Part shown: positions 15,734 to 26,500 of the stretch, one piece after another
Layout: each line of letters starts with the position of its first letter
How positions within the stretch are numbered: the first letter of the stretch is position 1
Assembly: GCF_003143775.1 (NCBI RefSeq)
Contig: NZ_QFRJ01000019.1
Span: 1 to 46,012, forward strand
Source of the DNA: Brumimicrobium oceani
GTDB taxonomy: Bacteria; Bacteroidota; Bacteroidia; Flavobacteriales_D; Crocinitomicaceae
Direction: 5' to 3'
Length of the DNA: 46,012 nucleotides
Translations under genes and position numbers: made by a program
Notes under the pieces: model-generated
Database searches by the model: none
The model's input: the letters and a program-made list of their open reading frames with translations, nothing else
What the model was told of the DNA's origin: nothing

Positions 15734-16661
15734 ACAATTTTCTTCTTAAAATAAAAAACAAACCAAACAACGAAGGTATTCCAATATTAATAAACCAAAG
15801 CACCAAGGAGGAGACTAATATTACCGCTTCATTCTCTATTATGAAGCTTAAAACAAACAAAGCCACGGTTTCTCGAATAATTATTTTGCCAAACAATAAA
15901 CTCGGTGTAAGTGTACTCAGTAAATAAACCATAAAGATCCCACCGTACAAAAGAAGAGACGGTGTAACACCAAAGGCCATTAGTACAAGGGCAAACTGCG
16001 TGGAAAAGATCAAATACCTAATTGCACTCAAGATCAACAAAGAGAAGTTTAATTGCCTAGCCTTAAGTTGAAATTGCCTTATAACATTCAATCTTCTACG
16101 TAGGAATTTAACTTTTTGAAATGGCAAATAGGGCAAAAGGAAATAAAACGAAATCACGGTTGAGGAAAAGATAATCATGAAGCCAAGAGGAGATGAACCT
16201 AATCTATCGAAAAATAATTTGTCAAAAAAAAGAAAACTCAATAAACCGAAAAATATGGTGACAACAAACTGAGCGTAATTACTGAAAAGTGTCCCTAAAA
16301 TTATTTGGCCACGTACTTTGCCTTTAAAAAAGACCATCCGTCCGATGAAATTACCGATTCTATTGGGTGTAATCAGACCAGTAGCTATTCCCGAAAACAA
16401 AGAAATAAGCAATTTTTTAAGATTAAACCTTATGTCATTTACTTGTAAAATCCTTCTCCATTTGAGCAGCTCTAAGCCCCAATTTACGGGAAGCAAAACA
16501 AACACAAACACCAAGCTAATTGGATGAACAAAGTTAAGCGCATAAAACTGACTAAATTCAACACTTTTTATTTGAAATGCAAAAAACAACAATACACCGA
16601 TAAACAGCAAGAGTTTTAATGACCAGACCAAAGTCTTTTGTACCTTTATGTTTTTAATCAC
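15720..16661 (-). CDS. Flippase-like membrane protein (UPF0104/LPG synthase TM-like)
   Basis: A 313-residue membrane protein with about eight helices, resembling the lysylphosphatidylglycerol synthase transmembrane-region (UPF0104/AglD) family. The segments LELLKWRRILQ, LFSGIATGLITPNRIGNFIGR and TPSLLLYGGIFMVYLLSTLTPSLLFG follow the family's pattern; the GxxxxxxTPxRxGxxxGR stretch is characteristic. Such proteins accompany glycosyltransferases and may flip or modify lipid-linked substrates. It overlaps the downstream GT2 gene by 14 bases and is divergent from ruvC with only 14 bases between the start codons. Confidence 0.82.
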   Translation of the reverse strand: MIKNIKVQKTLVWSLKLLLFIGVLLFFAFQIKSVEFSQFYALNFVHPISLVFVFVLLPVNWGLELLKWRRILQVNDIRFNLKKLLISLFSGIATGLITPNRIGNFIGRMVFFKGKVRGQIILGTLFSNYAQFVVTIFFGLLSFLFFDKLFFDRLGSSPLGFMIIFSSTVISFYFLLPYLPFQKVKFLRRRLNVIRQFQLKARQLNFSLLILSAIRYLIFSTQFALVLMAFGVTPSLLLYGGIFMVYLLSTLTPSLLFGKIIIRETVALFVLSFIIENEAVILVSSLVLWFINIGIPSLFGLFFILRRKLYGNS

Positions 16662-16675
16662 ACTTAAAAATTATA

Positions 16676-17251
16676 ATGGTTGAAGATAAAATAATTCTTG
16701 GAATTGATCCCGGAACTACGATAATGGGATATGGAATTATTCACATCAAGAACAAGAAAATGTCACTTGTCACCTATGGTGTGATTCACCTTTCGAAATT
16801 AGCCACACACCCAGATAAACTAAAAAGAATTTTTGAACGCGTTGATGCTTTAATTAAAGAATATAAGCCTGATGAAATGGCGATTGAGGCTCCTTTTTTT
16901 GGGAAGAACGTTCAGTCCATGCTAAAATTAGGAAGAGCACAAGGAGTTTGTATAGCAGCATCCTTAAACCTTAATGTTCCGTTTGAAGAATATGCACCCA
17001 GGAGAATAAAGCAAGCCATTACAGGAAAAGGATCAGCAAGTAAAGAGCAGGTGGCCATTATGATACAAAGTCTACTAGGCCTTAGGGAAATTCCGAAACA
17101 ACTGGACGCAACAGATGGATTGGCTGCTGCTATTTGTCATTATTACTCAAAGGGTATAGGTGAACATAACAAAACAAAAGCTTCCAATTGGGAAGCTTTC
17201 ATAAATCAAAATCCAGAACGTAATAAAAGTCCTGAGGCTAAGAAAAAATAA
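16676..17251 (+). CDS. ruvC: Holliday junction endonuclease RuvC
   Basis: A 191-residue RNase H-fold nuclease that resolves Holliday junctions with RuvAB. The four acidic catalytic residues are seen: Asp11 in ILGIDPGTT, Glu71 in MAIEAPFFGKN, and Asp144 and Asp147 in LDATDGLAAAICH. The DNA-contacting segment APRRIKQAITGKGSASKEQV is intact. The tail after residue 165 is longer than in Escherichia coli, as usual in Bacteroidota, and its DNA contains a perfect 9-bp hairpin (17177-17199). It is a single plus-strand gene between divergent and convergent neighbours. Confidence 0.96.
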   Translation: MVEDKIILGIDPGTTIMGYGIIHIKNKKMSLVTYGVIHLSKLATHPDKLKRIFERVDALIKEYKPDEMAIEAPFFGKNVQSMLKLGRAQGVCIAASLNLNVPFEEYAPRRIKQAITGKGSASKEQVAIMIQSLLGLREIPKQLDATDGLAAAICHYYSKGIGEHNKTKASNWEAFINQNPERNKSPEAKKK

Positions 17252-17275
17252 CTGAATCCAAAACCTTTGACATTC

Positions 17276-17300
17276 TGGCTTCAGTTAAAGCCATTCTTTT
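17276..17300 (+). terminator. Weak candidate terminator after ruvC
   Basis: TGGCTT (17276-17281) pairs with AAGCCA (17288-17293), followed by a T-rich stretch. The six-base stem is short, so the call is tentative. Confidence 0.35.
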
Positions 17301-17335
17301 TATAATCTAGACAACTAGTTCTAAAAAAACAAACG

Positions 17336-17725
17336 TTATGCTTCTCGGATCATATTGGCGATTGCCTCCATTTCATCAGGTGGAAAACTTAATTTAGCTT
17401 GCCCAAAATCCATATCCGCAATTCCGTTGATCGGAATTAAATGGATGTGTGCATGTGGAACTTCAAGCCCAATCACAGTCATACCAATTCTCTTGCAATC
17501 AAAAACACTATCCATCTTATTCGCCACAGATTTGGCAAAAGCCATCAACTCGCCCAATAGATCATCATTAATACTAAATATATAATCTATTTCTTGTTTA
17601 GGAATAACCAGTACATGACCTTTTGAAATTGGTTGTATATCCAAAAAAGCCAAGAACTTTTCGTCTTCTGCTACCTTATAGCTTGGAATCTCACCACTGA
17701 TTATTTTTGTAAAAATGGAACTCAT
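17336..17725 (-). CDS. HIT family nucleotide hydrolase
   Basis: A 129-residue histidine-triad protein. The start SSIFTKIISGEIPSYKVAED and the central HVLVIPKQEID match the HINT/PKCI-like branch, and the catalytic triad is in VPHAHIHLIPI (near residue 92). Members hydrolyse nucleoside phosphoramidates or dinucleotides; the exact substrate is unknown. Its ATG overlaps the greA stop by one base (TAATG-like junction), so it is cotranscribed with greA, an arrangement I recall as common in Bacteroidota. Confidence 0.93.
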   Translation of the reverse strand: MSSIFTKIISGEIPSYKVAEDEKFLAFLDIQPISKGHVLVIPKQEIDYIFSINDDLLGELMAFAKSVANKMDSVFDCKRIGMTVIGLEVPHAHIHLIPINGIADMDFGQAKLSFPPDEMEAIANMIREA

Positions 17726-18198
17726 TATCTTGTGATTTCTAAGATTTCAAATTGAAGAATCCCTCTAGGAGTTTCAATATCTGCAATATCACCAACCGAC
17801 TTGCCCAATAAGCCTTTCCCAATCGGCGAATCTACGGAAATCTTCTTTTCCTTTAAGTCAGATTCATTTTCAGCCACCAGAGTGTAGGTAACTTCCGCAT
17901 TATTAGAAAGATTTTTAATTCTAACGTTAGATAAAATCAGAGCACGCGTTGTATCGATATTTGTTTCATCGATTATACGGGCATTCATTATCACCGCTTG
18001 CAGCTTGGCTATCTTCATTTCTAAAATACCCTGAGCCTCTTTTGCGGCATCATACTCTGCATTCTCAGATAGGTCACCCTTATCGATAGCTTCACCTATT
18101 TGCGCAGATATAATTGGACGCTGAACGCGTTCCATATCTTGTAACTGATCTTTCAACTTCTTAAGTCCTTCTTCAGTATAATAATTAATTTTTGTCAT
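17725..18198 (-). CDS. greA: Transcription elongation factor GreA
   Basis: A 157-residue GreA. It rescues backtracked RNA polymerase by stimulating cleavage of the transcript. The N-terminal coiled coil (residues about 10-75) has the motif AIDKGDLSENAEYDAAKEAQG with the acidic tip residues, and the C-terminal FKBP-like domain ends with SPIGKGLLGKSVGDIADIETPRG. Length is typical. It leads a two-gene unit with the HIT protein. Confidence 0.95.
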   Translation of the reverse strand: MTKINYYTEEGLKKLKDQLQDMERVQRPIISAQIGEAIDKGDLSENAEYDAAKEAQGILEMKIAKLQAVIMNARIIDETNIDTTRALILSNVRIKNLSNNAEVTYTLVAENESDLKEKKISVDSPIGKGLLGKSVGDIADIETPRGILQFEILEITR

Positions 18199-18222
18199 AA
18201 TAAAATATTAGTAAACAAAAAA

Positions 18223-18246
18223 CAAGAGAGCCATAAGACTCTCTCG
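18223..18246 (-). terminator. Terminator after the PorV/PorQ-like gene
   Basis: On the minus strand a stem pairs AGAGAG (18239-18244) with CTCTCT (18225-18230), extended past one mismatch, and is followed by a run of T. It lies 28 bases after the stop of the gene at 18274. Confidence 0.65.
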
Positions 18247-18273
18247 TTTCAACAAATATAAGTAAAGTTTATA

Positions 18274-19338
18274 TTATTTCAAACTTAACGTCAAACCAAA
18301 AGTATTAATAATTCCAAATGGGTTTGATGTACGCATTGCATACTCAAATCCTAAAGGAATACCTTTGTCACCTAACAAGGCGTCTACAGATACCCCAGCA
18401 GTTAAGCCAGTTAGACTACTAGTAGATTCCTCACGATCAAAAATAGCTTTTTCTCCAACAAAACCTGCTCTAACATTAAATGCAGCTTTTTTGAAAGACA
18501 TACCGTAATCTAAACCGATATTGAATTGGTCATTCGTGAATGAATTTGCATGAAATGCCGCAGCAGCAGTTAACTTGCTAGTTTCATCAAAGATGAAATC
18601 ATAGGAGAAACCCATTGCTAATAAAGAAGGCATTTCAAACGACGCCGAACGCTGTACCATTGTAGCCACACCACCCGCATCTTGATAGAAAATCTCCTTA
18701 GATAAACCATCACCTTCGAACTTCATCGGTGTACCAACATTCTTTAATGTAATACCAAATTTAATTTGGTCTTGTTCCCCAGTCACATATCGGATTCCCG
18801 CGTCAAAAGCAACTCCAGAAGCCTTCAAGTTAGCGATGTTTTCATTCATCACTTTCACATTTAATCCAGCATAGATGGAATTAGAAAATTCTCTGGCAAA
18901 ACCAATATTAATGATATTCTTTCGTGGACTAAACTGTCCAATCCCACCTTCTGGCAAATCTACCGTTGTAATATCGATATCACCATAACCAAAAGCTTGA
19001 ATAGAAAGTGCGACTACAGTTTGCGATCCAACACGTTGAGCAATACCAGCAGAATTCAAAGAAATACCTGCGTCACCTAACCAATTGGTATAATTAAATT
19101 TAATTTGAGTTTTATCGGTAAAAGCCAAACCAGCGATGTTCGAAAATTGAGCTTCTAAACCATCGGTAGATGCAATACCTGCAGTACCAAAGGCAGTTGA
19201 ACGGGCCCAAGGGTTTACTAACATCTCACTAGCACCAGCAGAACCAATTCTATCTTCGTTTCCGGCCAATGTTGGGAAGCTCATAGCTAGAGCTCCCACA
19301 ATCATTGATCCATTTATTATCTTTTTTAACATATTCAT
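18274..19338 (-). CDS. PorV/PorQ family outer-membrane protein
   Basis: A 354-residue predicted beta-barrel with signal peptide (about 1-25). The beginning of the mature part, RIGSAGASEMLVNPWARSTAFGTAGIASTDGLEAQFSNIAGLA in pieces, matches the PorV/PorQ family, whose members shuttle or anchor T9SS cargo. Alternating hydrophobic strands and the ending TFGLTLSLK fit a barrel. It is the third gene of a unit with a giant T9SS-substrate-like protein and a TonB-dependent receptor, so it may be a dedicated partner of that protein. Whether it is the housekeeping PorV cannot be said; the context suggests a paralogue. Confidence 0.85.
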   Translation of the reverse strand: MNMLKKIINGSMIVGALAMSFPTLAGNEDRIGSAGASEMLVNPWARSTAFGTAGIASTDGLEAQFSNIAGLAFTDKTQIKFNYTNWLGDAGISLNSAGIAQRVGSQTVVALSIQAFGYGDIDITTVDLPEGGIGQFSPRKNIINIGFAREFSNSIYAGLNVKVMNENIANLKASGVAFDAGIRYVTGEQDQIKFGITLKNVGTPMKFEGDGLSKEIFYQDAGGVATMVQRSASFEMPSLLAMGFSYDFIFDETSKLTAAAAFHANSFTNDQFNIGLDYGMSFKKAAFNVRAGFVGEKAIFDREESTSSLTGLTAGVSVDALLGDKGIPLGFEYAMRTSNPFGIINTFGLTLSLK

Positions 19339-19365
19339 AGTTTACTAAAGTTAAGTGTCCGTTGC

Positions 19366-22300
19366 TTATAAATTCTCTAAATCCGTTTGACGTAAACCAC
19401 CGAAGAACTTAACTACTCTTTCTCCGACACCTTCCACATCAACATGAATTAAATAAACTCCACCTGCAACTGAAATATTATCGCTGTTTTTAAGATCCCA
19501 ATCTATTGACGTAATCGGAGAATCTTTATCATAAGCTCTAATCAATTTACCTGAAGTGTTGTAGATTCTAACTTTACAACGCTCTGGCAAATTCGTAATC
19601 TTAACACGTGTATCTAATCTTCCTCTTTCATACTCAGAGTATGCATAATAAGGGTTTGGAACAACGTTAATCATATCTAAAACACTCGCTAAAGTAGCTT
19701 CATCATTCTTAATTGTTCTAAACTCATCCATTGACCACTCATAAGTTGGTTTACCACCGAAAGCTCCAGACTGTACGTAGTCTGCATACTGCTTATTGAT
19801 TCTTATTCTCAATCTAGCGTCAGTAGAAAGCAATTCGCTGTTTGTAGCTAATAATGGATTCATTACCCATGACAACCCTCCGTACACTTCTCTATATGCA
19901 GATACAGTCTCTTCTTCAAGTTTTTCATAAATAAAGTTCCCTTTGTCATACGATGGGATAGCTTGATCCTCGTTTCCAAATACATAAACAACATGCTGAC
20001 CACCAAACAATGGACTTCCAGTAGAGTTTGTAAGGTTCTTAGTTGGATTCCAAACCATGTCTGCACCATTTTCACCTACTAAGAATGAGTTCTCACCATA
20101 AGCCATATTCAATCTACGACCAGTTTCAATGTCGATAGCATACCCAGGGAACCATCCCATACCTACAGGAGTTGTTCCATCAGGATCTGCTTCCGCAGCA
20201 TTATATCCAGCATCACCAAGTTGATTACCATTTTTATCAATTGATGGGCTTTGACGTAATAAACCAGCCTTACCACCATTGATGTTCAAATTAGCATCCG
20301 TACCTAGCTCAATTACTGGACAACGTGTCCACTTTGATTTATCGCTTGTTAACACAACATCAACACTCGTTTGATATACAGAAGGCATTTTAATCTTCTC
20401 AATAGAACTAAATGCTGCAGTTGTAATACCACCAGAATTCGGAACACCTATAGTCATGAATCCGCAATCGTTTCTTCTAGCCACTTGACCTAAAGTTACA
20501 GTTCCATCAAGAATTCTTGCAAAAACTTTATTTGGATCAATACCTAAGAAATCTGCATAACAACATGGGTTGTTTAAACCAGCTGCAGGATTACAGTCTG
20601 TTGTAGGTGCTGCATAATCTCCAGATGAGATCCAGTTTCTAGGATCATATCCGTCAATATCAGAAATACCGGACAACCATCTTTTTGAACTATCCGCAAA
20701 TTCTAATGTAGTCTCAATCGGCATAGCGATTCTCTCTCTAAAGTTACAGTTTGGTGTTCCTTTTGCACATGGGTACAAGTCTTGGAATATCGAAACTGAA
20801 AGCCCCCATTCAGGAATAAGCTGTTCGTTTTTAGATTGAATTGTTCTGTCAGAAGTAACGGACTCAATCAAAGAACCACCTTTAGATGAATATCTATTAA
20901 TCGTCCAACTTGCAGTATCGATACTTGTATAGTTATCAAAAGCAAGCGTAAAGTACCCATCAACCAAATTCAAAGGATCAATTACTTTTACGTCAATTGG
21001 ACCTCTACCTCTTTGGTAAGTTGGAGTATCCACTGAACCGTTCTTAACGATAAAGTCTTCCGTAGCCTGAGTTAAATCAATTACTCTGTTTCCATTTCCT
21101 TGACCATCCAACGTTGTGATTTCTGGAGAAGAACCGTAAGGTAAACTTACAACAGTACCGTCAAATCTTGGTTTTGGAGAGTGTGGAATTGCTGGAACTG
21201 CCTTAATTGCAGAACCATCAGCAGATAAACGAGAACTAATGTATGGAATTTTTTGTCCATCGATTAAACTAGCATCTGCAGGATCGTAAGGCTTATACTC
21301 GTTATGTGCATAAGCAATAGCGATATAGTAGTAAGTTTTGTGGTTAACTAAAGCTTCACCAGTAAACCTGTCCTCAGTAATTTGATAAGAATGACGAATA
21401 CCAGAATTCTCACCATCAACCATAATATTTGGTTGAGCGAAACCTAGCTGCTCATTAAATTCAAAGTTAATCAAACGCGAAACATCATTTTTTATATCAG
21501 ACTGAGCCACTAATCTTGCTTTGTCTGTTAAACCGATATCAGAAACACCTGCTTCACCATCTACCATTTGGAAAATTTGGTAACCTTCAAATCGGTAAAC
21601 CTTATCAATTTGAGTTCCATCCACTGGATCTACAATATTGATATTATCTTCCTCAGCATAAGATTCGTCAACGTTATTTCCAAAAGGATTGTCTAACATC
21701 AATACCAATTCGTTTTCTAATTCAACGATGTCCAAAATTGGAGCAGTCGGTGGATCTAATATTTCGAAACAGTTATCAAATAAAGCCTGTGCTTTAGTAT
21801 CATTTTTACGTAACACCTCTACAGAAGCAAAACCATTTCCTTCAAATGCACGACCATAAACAACACCTACTGTTAAGTTATTTACAGCACCAGGAGTTAA
21901 AGTAAACGGACCTGCTGACTGCAAGAAACGTCTATCTCCCATTGGGTTTGAATTATTGTTACCATCCACGTTAATTTCTGACCAATTCCATCCCATGTCC
22001 TGTCCATCTGTACCGAAGTGCAAAGGATCTGTATCATCAGGATAACAATAAGCTGCAGGAACAGATGTAGCCCCTTGCGTACCCTGGTAACCAGTACCAC
22101 CATAAACGAATTCTGAGTTATCTTTCCAGAAACCTGTCATGTAAGTATAAAAGTTACTTGGGCTAGTAGGGTCATCCGTAGAAGGAGTTCCTAAATCACC
22201 TCTATTGAAGTAATTAAATCTACGCATTCCGAAACGCTCATTGTCCACGATTCCATCAGAATAACCAATACCTATTCCTTCATACACAATACCTTTACCG

Positions 22301-23565
22301 GCAATTGCTTCATTAACTGAAGGAACAACGTACAAGAAAGAACCATCTGGTTGTTCTTCCATACGAGGACCAACATTATCTACTCCGTCCGCATCTTGGT
22401 AAGGACCTTCAAAGAAATCAATACCTACAGCTGGAGGATTTTCACCATAACCTGGAGCTCCTCCTTGACCTTCATCAAAATTGTCACCATTATAAGCGTA
22501 TCCTAAACCTCTAGAAACATCACAACCTACGTAATCATCTTCAGCAAATCCAACATCTGAATCTGCATATTGAGTAAAATAAGTATCTTCTAGTGTTGTA
22601 GAACTACGGTTAATCATTTCGTAGTTGTAAAAAGTCATTCTATTCACTTCGTCATTTGTTGCGAAAGAGAAAGCTTGTGCACGAATTTCCATCCCGATTG
22701 GGTCACCTCCAGTTTCTGTGTGGATATTACCTCTATCGTTAAAAACCCACCAGTTCGTTTTATCACCGAACAAAGTAACTCGTCTATCGAATCCACATTT
22801 CACGTCATCTCTACCAAGAATATCGTCAAACCAAGGAACATCACCCTGAGTAGGATCATATGTACCATCACCAGCACCTCCTTGAGAAGGGTAATCATAA
22901 AATGGTGCTAAATAGTAGTCTTGCTTTTTGTTTATATCATCACCGTGAGCAGGCCAATTGTTAATACGTTGTATAGAAGTATTAGACAATGGAAACTCGT
23001 CATTACAGTTAGGATCTTGGTCACACTCAAAAGTAAGTGTAAAGTTAATTACCTCTGCTTTCTCGATAGGGAAAAACTTATCGTATTCTTTACATGTTTC
23101 AGGATCAATTGTAGCCAAACCATAAGGTCTTACTGCATTATCTCCTACTGGTTGAGATGGATCATAATCTCCTGAAGATGGAATAACTGATAGAGGTCCA
23201 CCCCAAAAGTCATTTCCTTCAGAACGGAATAAAACCGCTGCTAATTTCAACTGACCGTTAACATCGACTCCTCCCATCCAAATAGAACCAGAGAACAAAA
23301 CATGGTTATCACCACCTAAAGGCACCTCGTATGAAGCAGCTCCAGTTTGACGGTTTTGCCAAAGAGATCCTCCAACCTCTACTAATGCATAAACATCATT
23401 AAAGTCCATAAAAAGTTTACCATCTGAAGGCGGACAATTTGCCTTATTGTAATCCTGGTTTCCGCCCAAGGGCTTCGAAGTACCAGAACCAGCAGTTGGA
23501 TTAATTGCGGCGCTTGTTCCAAAAGTGAAACCAAACCCGATCAATACTATTAATAATAATCTCAT
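19366..23565 (-). CDS. Giant secreted protein with T9SS-like C-terminal domain
   Basis: A 1399-residue exported protein with signal peptide (about 1-20). Most of it has no domain I recognise; it is rich in Asp, Gly, Asn, Tyr and Phe, with many calcium-binding-like Asp/Asn segments and several cysteines. The last 95 residues resemble a type A T9SS sorting domain: VVPNPYYAYSEYE, then RVKITNLPERCKVRIYNTSG, IDWDLKN and VAGGVYLIHVDV. Unlike ordinary substrates, it continues past KFFGG with RQTDLENL, an ending I associate with the partner of PorV-like proteins in such three-gene units. It lies 21 bases after the TonB receptor and 27 before the PorV/PorQ-like gene. Role unknown, presumably at the cell surface. 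Confidence 0.8.
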   Translation of the reverse strand: MRLLLIVLIGFGFTFGTSAAINPTAGSGTSKPLGGNQDYNKANCPPSDGKLFMDFNDVYALVEVGGSLWQNRQTGAASYEVPLGGDNHVLFSGSIWMGGVDVNGQLKLAAVLFRSEGNDFWGGPLSVIPSSGDYDPSQPVGDNAVRPYGLATIDPETCKEYDKFFPIEKAEVINFTLTFECDQDPNCNDEFPLSNTSIQRINNWPAHGDDINKKQDYYLAPFYDYPSQGGAGDGTYDPTQGDVPWFDDILGRDDVKCGFDRRVTLFGDKTNWWVFNDRGNIHTETGGDPIGMEIRAQAFSFATNDEVNRMTFYNYEMINRSSTTLEDTYFTQYADSDVGFAEDDYVGCDVSRGLGYAYNGDNFDEGQGGAPGYGENPPAVGIDFFEGPYQDADGVDNVGPRMEEQPDGSFLYVVPSVNEAIAGKGIVYEGIGIGYSDGIVDNERFGMRRFNYFNRGDLGTPSTDDPTSPSNFYTYMTGFWKDNSEFVYGGTGYQGTQGATSVPAAYCYPDDTDPLHFGTDGQDMGWNWSEINVDGNNNSNPMGDRRFLQSAGPFTLTPGAVNNLTVGVVYGRAFEGNGFASVEVLRKNDTKAQALFDNCFEILDPPTAPILDIVELENELVLMLDNPFGNNVDESYAEEDNINIVDPVDGTQIDKVYRFEGYQIFQMVDGEAGVSDIGLTDKARLVAQSDIKNDVSRLINFEFNEQLGFAQPNIMVDGENSGIRHSYQITEDRFTGEALVNHKTYYYIAIAYAHNEYKPYDPADASLIDGQKIPYISSRLSADGSAIKAVPAIPHSPKPRFDGTVVSLPYGSSPEITTLDGQGNGNRVIDLTQATEDFIVKNGSVDTPTYQRGRGPIDVKVIDPLNLVDGYFTLAFDNYTSIDTASWTINRYSSKGGSLIESVTSDRTIQSKNEQLIPEWGLSVSIFQDLYPCAKGTPNCNFRERIAMPIETTLEFADSSKRWLSGISDIDGYDPRNWISSGDYAAPTTDCNPAAGLNNPCCYADFLGIDPNKVFARILDGTVTLGQVARRNDCGFMTIGVPNSGGITTAAFSSIEKIKMPSVYQTSVDVVLTSDKSKWTRCPVIELGTDANLNINGGKAGLLRQSPSIDKNGNQLGDAGYNAAEADPDGTTPVGMGWFPGYAIDIETGRRLNMAYGENSFLVGENGADMVWNPTKNLTNSTGSPLFGGQHVVYVFGNEDQAIPSYDKGNFIYEKLEEETVSAYREVYGGLSWVMNPLLATNSELLSTDARLRIRINKQYADYVQSGAFGGKPTYEWSMDEFRTIKNDEATLASVLDMINVVPNPYYAYSEYERGRLDTRVKITNLPERCKVRIYNTSGKLIRAYDKDSPITSIDWDLKNSDNISVAGGVYLIHVDVEGVGERVVKFFGGLRQTDLENL

Positions 23566-23586
23566 AATCTTACTGTTTTTTATCTA

Positions 23587-26500
23587 TTAAAAATCAAATT
23601 TAACACCTAATCTTATTGTTCTTGGTTGACTTATGTTGTATGGGTTATTCATGTACATACTGTATAAGTCTCTGTAAGACTGCTCATCTAACTGATTTTG
23701 AATCGTAGCTTGCGATCCTGCAGCAGCTAAATAACCATCGTCATCAACAACACCAGTTGCTCTGTATACTCCTAGTACGTTAAATTGATTAAGAAGGTTG
23801 GTAACACGAACATAAACATTTAAATAAGCACGTTTTTTCTTCTCATTTTCTTTTCCAAATTCAAGATCAATCGTTCTATCTAACTGAAGATCTAAACGGT
23901 AAGTCCATGGTTTACGCGATCCATTTAATCCACCTGTCAACTGAGGAGTACCTGCTCCAATAGCTGCTGGTGTAATGTTCTTTTGACCTGAGTAAGGTGT
24001 ACCAGAGTTGATTAAAGTAATAATGTTTAATCCTGTATTTTCTAACACGTTTACATCTTTAATTACTGGACCATTATAATCTTTACCAGAACCATAACGG
24101 TAATCCACTGTAAATGCAAATGCATGTCTTTGATCATAAGAGAAAGGATAAACAACTCGTAAATCTGGTTGATTTGAGTTAACAAAAGACAGTGCAGACT
24201 CTGGATCAGATCCTGTTCCTTCGGCAAACTGAAGTGTATAGTTTGCTGTCATTCTTAAGTTACCTGTTCTTCTTAGGTCATATTCTAACGTCAAACCTTT
24301 AACGGTACCGAAGTCACGGTTACCATAAGTTTTATATGTTGCTGGATATGCTTCAAAAACATTTCTTACTTGAATTTGATCTCTCAACTCACGGTAGAAT
24401 GCACTCACTTTTAAAGAAGAAGTACGTGTCAATACTTGTTGGAAACCGAATGAGTAATCAATTGTTTTGTCTGGGCGAAGATTAGCATTGTTAATTACAA
24501 TACTTCTTGCTGTAACATATTGATAATCGATTGGATCAAAACGCAATCCAGTTGAAGGTCTACTTGTTAAGATATCGTAGTTGGCAAAGAAGTTCGCTTC
24601 ATCCGAAATTGGGAAAGAGAATGCAATACGTGGCATAACATTGATTGCCACTTTATAGTCTTCAAAGGCATCAGCAGAAATAGATTCTTGCTCTGGCTTC
24701 AATAACCAAGGTGCAATTCCTGAAGAACCAACTAAAGTTGAAGGATCTTGCGTAACTGTACCATCTTGGTTGTACCAAGTTTCTCCATTTCTAAATCCAT
24801 TTATTTGAGTTGGATTTTTCACGTCGTTTACATAAACTACATAATCATCTCCAATACTTTCAGGAATATTTACCCATGCATATGTATTAGGATCTTGTTC
24901 TTTCAAAGATTTTGCTTCTGCAGAAGAGCGCGCATTGTAAAATAAGTAAGGATCTTTAAGTACTGGCTGATTTGCATCAAAAACATCCACACGAACACCT
25001 ACGTTGAATACGATGTCATCAAAAGAAAACTTATCCATGATGTAACCTGAAACATAAGTAGGTTGGAATGCACCAATAAATCTTTTGTAGTTACCATTCT
25101 CATCCGTCTCATTAAAATATTTATTAATGTCTGTAGCACCAGAAACTCTCTCTCCTGTGTGATCGTATCCATAATAAGATACTAAGTTGTTTCCTGAATT
25201 AAATAACTCATCTGGAGAGAACATATCTAAACTAAAAATAGATGGATCGTAGCTATCGATATTTACAAGGTCGTTACCCGCTGGGTCAAAACCAATTGCT
25301 TTTCTAAAGTTATAGTCAAAGAAAAACTGGTCATCACCAAACTCCGCACCACCATAAGCTCCATTACCTTGGTTTGCAGCGTAACCTGTATTCAAACGTT
25401 CGTAAGTAACACGAGGATAAGTACCGTAGAAATCGTAATTTGGTTTACTTTCGTCAAGCTCTTTAATGTGATCATTCATATACAAACGAGCGATTTTCCA
25501 AATACCCATTGGTCCATCACCACCTCTTGTTCCATAGAAGTAGTTACCTGATCCCCAACCACGGTCCCAACGTTGTTCATACTCAACACCTAGAGAGATG
25601 TTGTGTCCACCAATAACAATTGATGCAGAACCTGTAATACGCAGTTGCTCTTCTTCACCTTTGAAGAAACTATTGTAAGGAGTACCTAAATTATTCCAAA
25701 TTCCGTAAACTTCGTTTGGATCATCTCCGTTTCTTAAACCACCACCTTGGTTAATTTGCTCAATATTTTGGTAACTATCCTCTGGGTCTGGATTAAGCGC
25801 ATAGTACTGACTTGTAATTGCAGACAAAGATGGGTTAAGATCAGAAGGTGTAAAGTCAACAATAACTGACTCAAAACCATTGTGAATTAAACTATCTGGT
25901 TCGATAGTTCCATCGTTAAATGCGTATGTAGGTCTAAAAGTAGAATTAAAATATCCTACGTGACCATAATTAAACAGGTTGTATTCGTGTCTTTCATCAT
26001 ACAGTTCTCTATTTGTCTTAGAGTAATCTACCATTAAGTTATAGTAGAAACTTTTAACCTTAGAACTAGAACCTTCAGTATCATTTCTAAATCTTTGTGT
26101 TAAACGCCCATAAACCCTCCAGTCAAACTCATCAAGGTTACCGAAGTTTTCGAAGTTGTAAAGTGATTGTTTGTAGTTATACCTTTTACCACCACTGTAG
26201 TTCATAGATCCACCAAAAGTTAAATTCACTGTTGGCCCTGTATTCACATCAATTTTACCTGCAGCAGTAACAATCTGACGACGTGCATTCATTCTGTAGT
26301 CTGTCTTTTCAAAGTCACCTTCTCTTAAAAAGTCTGAATTATTGAAATAACCTGTACCATCCGCAGAAGGTCTTAATGGATTATCCAACAATGACTGTCT
26401 TGCTTCTTTAGTAATTCTGTATGAACCTCCGGCAACTGGACGCGTGTCAATTTGATCATTGAAAGTTGCAGAAAGCAAGAAACCTAAAATAGGCTCAGTC

